From assembly GCF_037975245.1 (NCBI RefSeq), contig NC_092562.1:17931521-17995520 (forward strand): 64,000 nt of DNA. The letters are read 5' to 3'. How positions within the stretch are numbered: position 1 is the first letter of the stretch; each line of letters starts with the position of its first letter. The notes under the pieces are model-generated. The model worked only from the letters and a program-made list of their open reading frames with translations, had not been told where the DNA came from and ran no database searches. Origin of the DNA: Apostichopus japonicus. Its lineage: Eukaryota > Echinodermata > Holothuroidea > Aspidochirotida > Stichopodidae. This document shows, one piece after another, positions 57,101 to 64,000 of the stretch. The position numbers and the translations under genes were made by a program.

Positions 57101-59265
57101 TTGAATCAAACAGCAAGACAAAATTATCAGCACTGCTTTTAGGAGAACGGTAAACAACACCAACAGTGATAACATCACTAGACCTCTTGGGGTTTTCTGT
57201 GGACAACTCGCACCAGACAGAATTTACAAAAGACCCTTGCAACTGAGATATCTCAACACTTACAATGTCATCCCTAACATACAGTAAAACTCCCCCACCA
57301 ATCCAATTATGAGTATCCCTTCTGTCCTAACGATACACAACATACCCCGGGTGAGAAACCTCAGCACTATCAATGTCCTCCCATAACCAAGATTCGGTGA
57401 TACCAAACACATCAGGTTTCAGATCCTCAAGAAGCACAGTAAATTCAGCAAAATTTTTACGAATACTTCTAGCATTGGTAAAGACAATCTTCAGCTTATC
57501 CCTGAAACTATGTACCTTAGCATGCCTCCTAAAGTTAGCACTATGACTATCACTTTCCTTGCTTTCAAAACGTCTATAATCGCCTCCACTAGGAACATAA
57601 TCCTTATCGAAATGTATTTCTGCCCTCATCGCCCCCAATTTAGTTTAAACATAGCTGTTCAACAGGTAATTCACCATCCTACCAAACAACGAGACCCCGG
57701 TATTAGCTAAGTGCAACCCATCCCTGGCGAACAAATCCCTTCTAGACTGGAAAGATGAACACATGTCAACAAATGTGAAGCCGAAGTCAGCACACAGACT
57801 ATGCAAGAAACCATTCAAAGTTACAATCTTATCTGACTGAACCTTGTTGTCAAATCTTGGCAATATACTACATATGACAACTTTAGCCCGAGTTTGATGC
57901 TGGTCGACACATCAATTCATTAATGTTTTGCGACCCCTTCTGCACATTATTGGTGCCTACCTGGACCACAGCCACCTCCTCATCTGACACGATTTTGTTT
58001 ACCCTTTTACTGACATCCTGGATTTTAGCACCTGGCAAACATACCCTGGCCCTTTTTGCTTTATACGCCCTGCAGCACTCTCGGTCTACATACCGTACTA
58101 GTGAATCCCCACACAATACCATTCTTCCTCTCGACTTCTCCCGTCCCCACTGACCGCTGTTTAAAACCACACTACCATCGTCTATCACATCACAATCATC
58201 ACGCACTTCGTCCACTACTAGCCACTCACTATTTCCCTCCTGGGAGACTTCATTCCCATCACCAACATCACGCAACTCACAGGTAACACGTCGAAACCAT
58301 TACAAGTTGGAACATCCTCGCAAAGATCCCTTTCTACAACTGCACTACTTACAGTCCTACTATTCCCGACTTCCGTACATTCACAACTACAGCTATTCAA
58401 TAGCTCCTCTAATTCCTTAAATTTCACACACTTATCGCAAACAAACACAATAGCTTTACTAGACGCTGAATTAAAATCACATTCCAAGCAAGAAATCTCA
58501 AACTCGATCCACATGTTATACTCGTCACAGCAGACTAAACGATCAGGCACAGCCATAACGAAAACACTAAGTCACAGAAAAACCCGCGAACACAGAAAAC
58601 CGAAACTCACGGTGAGCAGCTTAGGCTCAACAGAGACTGTACACTGAACGATAGGATACACTGACGCTACAGACCTAAAACCACGGACAACACTTAAACA
58701 GGACAAAAACCAGGACAGATTGAACACAAAAACTTGCAGAATGACAGGAAAAGACAATATAAAACGAATACACTAAGTCATAGAAAAACCCGCGAACACA
58801 GAAAATCGATACTCACGGTGAGCAGCATAGGCTTAACATGACAGGAAAGGATTCGACAAACTGACCTGACATGGAAATCCCTATTTATTGCAATTCATGA
58901 ACTTACTTGTCAAGTTGTATGTAACATATTGAGTAAACTTGTTAATATTCCACATTTGAATTTGCAAGTGTTGATAATGACACGGATAAAATGTCTGGAC
59001 GACGAAATCGTTTCTTAATCGAAAAAGTATACATTCACTACTCGTTATATTTAACGATCAACCAAGTGGTGATTTTTTTTTTTTACAAAAGGTTGTGAGC
59101 TGGCTTGATGAATTGAAATCAAATTTCGAATGAGCTTTAAAATAGTTATTTGCAATTGAAACAACAAAGAAAATAAGAGAAAAGCTTGAGTGATTTCCTT
59201 ACCTGATACGCAGGAGGTGAATCCATCACCACGGAAAGATCTTTTCCTCGCATCTCTTGAGCCAT
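48114..59265 (-). CDS. Gene D: BRICHOS-like type II membrane protein
   Basis: Five phase-0 exons: 59203-59265, 50537-50704, 50014-50133, 49590-49730 and 48114-48365, giving 247 residues. Exon 1 is identical in sequence to that of gene C. Exon 2 (span YVIAVTVTIVTLLVLSFGVF) differs from C at about 4 of 56 residues and uses a GTTAGT donor, as the truncated copy in gene C does. Exons 3-5 are closer to gene B: GYTATFDHDK, first Cys in NNCYFTPLE, second in ADQCIDSLS. The tail is hydrophobic (WVIVTDCETYFITVC). Intron 1 is 8.5 kb and holds a gypsy remnant, a THAP relic and a CR1 LINE, so whether exon 1 still splices to exon 2 is uncertain; the phase and sites allow it. An ATAAAA box lies 105 bases before the ATG. 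Confidence 0.75.
51153..51302 (+). pseudogene. THAP-domain relic
   Basis: From ATG 51153: MPSRYVVAGCSTTSKKG then FPKDDRKRRI, matching the start of a THAP zinc-binding domain (MP, Cys spacing, FPKD). A TGA stands where THAP domains have the conserved Trp, and the frame continues with TRLVQN. Only the first third of the domain is visible. It lies in intron 1 of gene D just upstream of the gypsy remnant, probably a scrap of a mobile element. Confidence 0.55.
51421..53178 (+). pseudogene. Ty3/gypsy retrotransposon remnant: RNase H and integrase
   Basis: Begins in the RNase H region (IEKEMLGILFGCERFHEYLY, VETDHKPLEAIF, ADTLSR). The integrase follows, with a zinc-binding part (CEIC), the core (LGADLFEWRG, VSDNGPQFSS) and a C-terminal part (YFDRQARPLAQLYPGE, RKHFRKTKENYD). 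Frameshifts near 51615, 52040, 52430 and 52500 break the pol frame. Gag, protease and reverse transcriptase are missing. It ends in a polypurine tract (53166-53178) before a 3' LTR. Confidence 0.85.
53179..53448 (+). mobile_element. 3' LTR of the gypsy remnant
   Basis: Starts TGTTACATATTG right after AAAGAAAGGGAGA and may end at ACTAACA, giving TGTTA..TAACA ends. It has a TATATAA box near 53318. No 5' LTR was found, so the right edge is approximate. Confidence 0.55.
53449..54079. other. Non-coding interval
   Basis: No gene or repeat recognised between the gypsy LTR and the start of block III. Confidence 0.4.
54794..57638 (-). pseudogene. CR1 ORF2: endonuclease and reverse transcriptase, broken
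   Basis: In order: LKIVFTNARSIRKNF, FGITESWLWE, VGVVYRSPKSS, VIMGDFNFPDINW and SDHDIL (APE endonuclease), then GFWQKRSCLTNILEF, VFLDFQKAFDKVPH, GVPQGSVLGPLLFVVYIND and FADDTKLYS (reverse transcriptase). Breaks include TAG near 57328 and frameshifts near 56760, 56550, 56250 and 55980. Catalytic motifs remain. Confidence 0.85.
57645..58556 (-). pseudogene. CR1 ORF1: Cys-rich finger plus GDSL/SGNH esterase-like domain, broken
   Basis: From MAVPDRLVCCDEYN: Cys pairs spaced like a PHD-type finger (CC, CLEC, CDKC). Then the esterase-like part follows, with CGDSLVRYVDR (nucleophile Ser), CLPGAKIQDV, VVQVGTNNV and RDGLHLANTG (Asp/His). This ORF1 plan is known for CR1 elements. Frameshifts near 58250 and 57900 break it. 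Confidence 0.8.
58563..58843 (-). repeat. Doubled CR1 5' UTR segment
   Basis: About 75 bases (CACTAAGTCACAGAAAAACC through CTCACGGTGAGCAGC) occur at 58565-58640 and again, with few changes, at 58769-58843, about 205 bases apart. This is a tandem 5' unit of the LINE. Confidence 0.75.
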
Positions 59266-59369
59266 AGCGATGAAATAACTTGCAGCGATGTTTGGCACAA
59301 CTGTATATCAGTCGAAGAAATTGTAAGTGTAGCTGGCGTTTATTGGGTTCTAGTCACCATCCCGGCTCC

Positions 59370-59375
59370 TTTTAT
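59370..59375 (-). promoter_or_regulatory. TATA-like box of gene D
   Basis: GGATAAAAGGAGCCGGGA on the minus strand, 105 bases before the ATG at 59265, same place as in gene C. A second similar module lies upstream near 59830. Confidence 0.55.
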
Positions 59376-60549
59376 CCTTTCTGGTAAGCTTACTTTTCTC
59401 TTAAAATCCGAGTTACATGTGTCATTGACGTAAGTTATTATAACAGAGGACCGGATCCATGTTACAATTAGTTTCCAAGAATATGAAAGGTTTTATTAAA
59501 GGTTTGATGACGCTGGCTGGGTACCTGTGACCTATAGAAACACATATTATTGTAAAATAAATAATATAAAAACAGCCAGATCGACCCTGGTATCTTTATA
59601 CCATCATACTTCTCGGAAATCCCCAAGATCAACCAAAGGTCACCGATACTATAGAAATACAAAACATGTTAATACTAAATACAGCTGTTATCCGCTACAC
59701 TAATGGGGGCGTCAACTAGTTGAAACCGCTTGTCCTTTTGTCGATATGACACCATCAATGGATATATATAAAAGACATAAATATAAGCGTAGGCGGCGTT
59801 TATTATGTCCGAGTCACCGTCCCAGCTCCTTTTATCCTTTCCATTGGACGTCTAAACATTTTTTCCCCTTTCAATAAAGACCCCTAAACATTCCCATTCC
59901 TATTTCTTCAAGTGAAGGTCTGCTTAAACGACCCCAAGGCAACAACGCCTTATTCATCAAACCAGGGTCTGCCTCTTTGCACGTTACTGTAATGTCTTCC
60001 CTTAAACCTACTGTAATGTATTCATGTTAACCTTCTATTGTACTATTGCTAAAATCAGTTACCTCGCTCTAGAACATAGAAATTTAACGTGGATTGAATA
60101 TAATGATTATGACAATAATTATTTTCATTTAATAGAAACCGGATTTAAAAGGGGTTTGGGTGGCTAAATCATGTGCCGATTACATGTTTTCGAAATCGAC
60201 AGATGACTTTATACACACGTGAGGAAGGGTATTCCAATTAAATGGGTTTTCAATGTCATTCATCTCGACACTTTCAAAATAAGGATTTTACTTGTTCCAG
60301 GAACCTGAACATAGCTCACTGCTCGCATAAATTTGCATACAAGACAACTGTGTTGGAACAAGCGCAATAATATATCGCAATTATCTAAAAACATCAGTGA
60401 AAGCAGCTAAAAAACAAGTGTATAGCAACTATTAACAAAGTTACACATAAACTCAAACAAGCCCAACCAAGTTTATTCAGGTTTTTTTTTTCGAAAAGGA
60501 AGAGAAGAAACACTTATAATTGTTTCAGAACAAAGAATAATCTAATTTT

Positions 60550-61515
60550 AAATGTTAAACTTTGGCACTGCGCCGATGATTAAAGAAATTAAAGAAGAAG
60601 CACACCCAGCTATTATCACTAACTTTGAGGATGGAACCGATTGTGATGAACACCTGAACAAAATGGAAACATCACTGGTCTTAATGTTAATTGGTATGCA
60701 GAACTTAAGAAGTTACAACTTGAGCCACATTTAGCTGAAGTTTGGAATGTTTAATTAATTTATTTTTCATTAAACTATTTTTTTATTAAACTTGCTTTGT
60801 TGGCACTGCGCCGATTATTAACGAAATCAAAGAAGAAGCACACCCAGCTATTATCACTACCTTTAAGGATGGAACCTGTTGTGATGAACACCTGAAAAAT
60901 GGAAACATCACTTGTCTTAATGTTGATTCATATACAGAACTTAAGAGGTTACAACTTGAGCCACAATGAGTTGAAGTTTGTAATGTTTTATTTTGTATTT
61001 TTTATTAAACTATTTTTTTTTTTTATTAAACTTGCTTTGTTGGCACTGCGCCGATTATTAACGAAATCAAAGAAGAAGCACACCCAGCTATTATCACTAC
61101 CTTTAAGGATGGAACCTATTGTGATGAACCCCTGAAAAAATGGAAACATCACTTGTCTTAATGTTGTTTCATATACAGAACTTAAGAGGTTACAACTTGA
61201 GCCACAATGAGTTGAAGTTTGGAATGTTTTATTTTGTATTTTTTATTAAACTATTTTTTTTTATTAAACTTGCTTTGTTGGCACTGCGCCAATGATTAAC
61301 GAAATTAAAGAAGAAGCACGCCCATCTAGTATCACTAACGTTAAGGATTGAACCGATTGTGATGAACAACTTAACAAAATGGAATCATCACTGGTGTTAA
61401 TGTTATTTCATACACAGAACTTTAGAGGTTACAGCTTGAGCCACAATAAGCTGAATTTTGGAATGTTTTTTTTTTCTCTTTTTATTAATCTTGCTTTGCT
61501 TCTTAAAGAGACACA
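60550..61515 (+). repeat. Four tandem 240-base repeats
   Basis: GGCACTGCGCC starts units at 60564, 60802, 61042 and 61280 (spacing 238-240). The single equivalent unit of block II is at 28180-28400. Each unit starts a similar short frame, but the frames break at different points, so a gene is not supported. Confidence 0.85.
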
Positions 61516-61919
61516 AACTCAACACCCTGTTTTTTTTCCATATTTCAAGGTGGAATGTTAACAGATTTGACCCTGAAAACAATGCCTGCATAATGTCATA
61601 TCAACTAGCTTCAATATTTTAGATTCTACATTTACAAAACCCATTACTTTAAAAACGTGTAATCGACGCGGGATTTAGCCACAAAACCCCTTTTAAAACC
61701 GAATTTGGTCCTGAAACCAATGCCAGCATAATGTCATATCAACTAGCTTCAATATTTTAGTTTCTACATTCGCGAAACCCATTACTTTAACCAGAATGCA
61801 GAATGCATTGAGGTTTCGATGACTTCAATGCACTAGACTTATGCTTGTTAGAATAACCAGAACTAGCTGTTACAATTACACTATGGCATGATAACAGAGG
61901 TCAGTCTACTGTACGTGGC
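61516..61919. other. Non-coding interval with short repeats
   Basis: A phrase (GCATAATGTCATATCAACTAG) of about 60 bases with flank occurs at about 61590 and 61730. No gene seen. Confidence 0.4.
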
Positions 61920-62190
61920 TATACACACCTCCATCAAAAACAATAGGGGTCTTGTACTCAATGTTATGAATCCACACAACAAGTATTAGAGGTATCCACG
62001 ATTTCCATCTTTACATATCATGTAAAAGGTTTTTCAGAGTTTAACCTCTGGTGACCTATAGGAGATTTGACCTCACAAGCAATAGGATTCTTGTACTCAA
62101 TATGGCAAATCCATTTACCATGTATGAAAAGTATCAATGATTGCTATCATGAGGAATCATGTTGTGAAGATTTTCAGGCCTCAACAAATT
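61920..62190 (+). repeat. Two diverged units of a 130-base GACCTC minisatellite
   Basis: Units share TTGTACTCAATRTGG-like text and GACCTC with the longer array at 63040-63570. Confidence 0.55.
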
Positions 62191-63039
62191 AATTATCCAA
62201 TTAATTATCTGTCTGTTAGCTGCAGATTGTTGCGCGAGAAATATCGCTATAACTCCATTTCACTGCCAAAATCAAAGCAACCTTTTACGCAATGTTAATC
62301 TGAGGTTGTAATGCATCTCTCTTCCAAAATTCATATTAGTAACAACAGCAAACTTGTCTCAAAACTCCTTAATTTGTTCTATACTTTGCGAATGATGACT
62401 GATAGCCAGTAGGAAAATTGCCTTAAGAAACCATGTAGGAGATGTTTTGCCATCTTAAGTGTATTGGTATTCTGACTCGTAGTCTTCACGTTGTTGTTCT
62501 AACGAACCCTTTTCTACCCAACCGTTGCTGGCCTAGACAACATAAATATGCTCACAGGCCTACCCAGGTTTGTTCAAGTTGTCCCATAATCATAAACGCG
62601 ACGAAAGTCGAACGTTACTGTTAAGGCCTAGCTATTCTGAAACTGGTGGAAGAGACTACACAAATTGAGATCAACAGCCGATCCAGACAAAACCTTGCCA
62701 AACTAAGACCGTTTTACACAATTATTTTGAATTGGTCATAGTACAAAATCGAACAAGAAGAACTGTTAAGCTTCAAAAACGCTGCTTGGTCACAACGAAA
62801 CTACATCCAACCTGAAATAAATACGACAAAAAAGTACACCTTTTTTGCACGCAAAATAAGGCTTCCGAGCGGTACGTTGAAGCCAATGCAAATTTAGTCG
62901 AACTTAATGTTTTAGATTCTACGGTTGCCCATAAGCTCATCTCCAATTGCCAATAGCCTCCTAATCGTACGAGGCGTAACACACATTATATCTGATATGC
63001 TGGTCTGTGGGAGAGACGGTAACTTATAAAACAAGGTTC
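62191..63039. other. Non-coding interval between minisatellite parts
   Basis: No gene or known element recognised. It may be an insertion that split the minisatellite. Confidence 0.35.
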
Positions 63040-63570
63040 CACAATTTGGAGTCTCGTGACTCCAAATGACATTTGACCTCAATAAAATCTTGTACTGAAC
63101 GCGTACCAACTAAATATGAGATTCGTCCAACCTTCCCTTCTTGAGTTATCGTCTTTACACGGTTTTTCACAATTTGACCTCTAGTGACCCCCAGATGGAC
63201 TTGGATCTCAACCAAACACAATAGGGATCTTGAACTCAATGTGGTACTTCTTCACACGATATACGAGATTGATCCAACCTTTTTGTCTTGAGATGTCAAG
63301 GTTTACACAATTTGGCCCCTGGTGACCCCAAATGAACTTTGACCTCCACAATAAACAATAGGCTTTGCTCCTTAATTAATATTAGATTGGTCCAAGCTTA
63401 CCTCCTTGAGATATCTTGTTTACGAGGTTTTAACTATTTGGCCCCTGGTGACTCCAAGTGACCTTTGACCTCCCCTCAAAACAATAGGGTTCTTCTACTC
63501 AGTGTGGTACTCATAAACATCAAAAATAAAATTGTCCAAGCTTCCCTTCTTGAGATATCGTGTTTACAAG
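63040..63570 (+). repeat. Four-unit 130-base minisatellite (TTTGACCTC)
   Basis: TTTGACCTC or its variants recur at about 63073, 63201, 63334 and 63462. Each unit runs through CTTGTACTCAATGTGGTAC, GAGATTGGTCCAAGC-like text, CTTGAGATATCGTGTTTACA and TTTGGCCCCTGGTGAC. The array ends in a CA repeat. Confidence 0.75.
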
Positions 63571-63572
63571 TG

Positions 63573-63626
63573 AGGCATCACACACACGCACACACCCACA
63601 CACGCACCCACACACGCATACACACA
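63573..63626. repeat. (CA)n microsatellite
   Basis: CACACACGCACACACCCACA-type run directly after the minisatellite. Confidence 0.9.
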
Positions 63627-64000
63627 CTCTCCGCCTGCATGAATGCATAGGTTACGATTATCATCGAAACCAATAATACTTCAGTGGTGCTCCTTTAGAG
63701 GTGTTCAGTAATGCAGGTCCAAGGTAAGTTGCCTCACTAAGGTTCAACAAGTGAAATCCATTATACTGACATCTTGTAGTTGCAAAGAGCAGTTTTTAAA
63801 TTCATTTTGAAGGCACATTGGTGCCATGTTCAAACATAGTTCATATCAAGTTCACCCCGGGATATTACTATATATGAGAAGTTTTATACTTGCATACATG
63901 CCTGTTGCCAGGTCTGATTCTGTTCCAATGAAAAACAAACACCATAAAGCAGAATGGAAATTAGATGAAAACCCTACTGTGACCCCACTTTTCAAATGAT
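63627..64000. other. Right edge of window, no gene seen
   Basis: Unique-looking non-coding DNA; no supported reading frame. Confidence 0.4.

Larger units (their letters stand above)
54588..58844 (-). mobile_element. CR1-clade LINE, near full length
   Basis: On the minus strand: a doubled 5' UTR, ORF1 with esterase, ORF2 with endonuclease and reverse transcriptase, and a (AAACT)n tail (54591-54614). Block II has the pre-insertion site: the sequence left of 54588 (GTGAGTTTA) and right of 58845 (AAGGATTCGACAAA) are about 27 bases apart there. The insertion is thus younger than the duplication. Confidence 0.85.
54080..60760 (+). repeat. Block III: segmental duplication around exon 1 of gene D (partner 25030-28400)
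   Basis: Same landmark order as block II. It is interrupted by a CR1 LINE (54588-58844) where block II reads straight through near 25528-25555. It lacks both the hAT-like and foldback elements of block II. Confidence 0.8.

Overview
This is a eukaryotic, AT-rich, non-coding-dominated window. Genes have spliced exons with GT..AG borders, and the DNA holds microsatellites and many decayed transposable elements: Penelope-like, CR1, L2/CR1-like and L1/Tx1-like LINEs, a Ty3/gypsy remnant, a tRNA-derived SINE and several inverted-repeat elements. Together with a family of BRICHOS-like membrane proteins this suggests a marine invertebrate, possibly an echinoderm such as a sea cucumber. That assignment is inference only. 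No rRNA, true tRNA, CRISPR array or prokaryotic operon was seen.

The only host genes I can support form one family of small type II membrane proteins with a BRICHOS-like lumenal domain. All share a five-exon, all-phase-0 plan: (1) a short cytosolic exon starting MAQE, (2) a transmembrane exon, (3) a 40-codon exon, (4) a 46-47-codon exon with the first domain Cys, (5) a terminal exon with the second Cys and a hydrophobic tail. Gene A (+, 596-2333) lacks a secure first exon. Gene B (-, 6865-11749), gene C (-, 21409-26086) and gene D (-, 48114-59265) are complete by hand splicing. A dead copy, E (+, 43589-44095), has an in-frame stop. B, C and D each carry an ATAAAA box about 105 bases before the ATG. 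Gene D looks mosaic: exons 1-2 resemble C and exons 3-5 resemble B.

The cluster has been shaped by segmental duplication. About 3.4 kb upstream of and around exon 1 of C (block II, 25030-28400) is repeated at D (block III, 54080-60760), and in inverted form upstream of B without exon 1 (block I, 12960-14260). Insertions present in one copy and absent from the other mark young elements: a CR1 LINE (54588-58844), an inverted-repeat element with a 7/8 target duplication (26717-27085) and a foldback element (27267-27669). A second duplicated pair is 16795-18205 and 41022-43083. Part of gene C is repeated in inverted orientation around pseudogene E (43540-45300).

The most striking region is 29150-39311. 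A Penelope-like element is split by an 8739-base insert (30119-38857) with about 48-base terminal inverted repeats and a perfect 6-base target duplication (CAAATA). Taking out the insert plus one CAAATA rejoins the Penelope frame. The insert carries subterminal ACGTACGT palindromes about 21.5 bases apart, a degenerate CCTGGTTAATAT repeat field, an intact 495-codon zinc-knuckle/zinc-finger ORF, an L1/Tx1-like fragment and a frameshifted L2/CR1-like LINE. I saw no recognisable transposase. From 61 kb to the end the window is tandem repeats and non-coding DNA.
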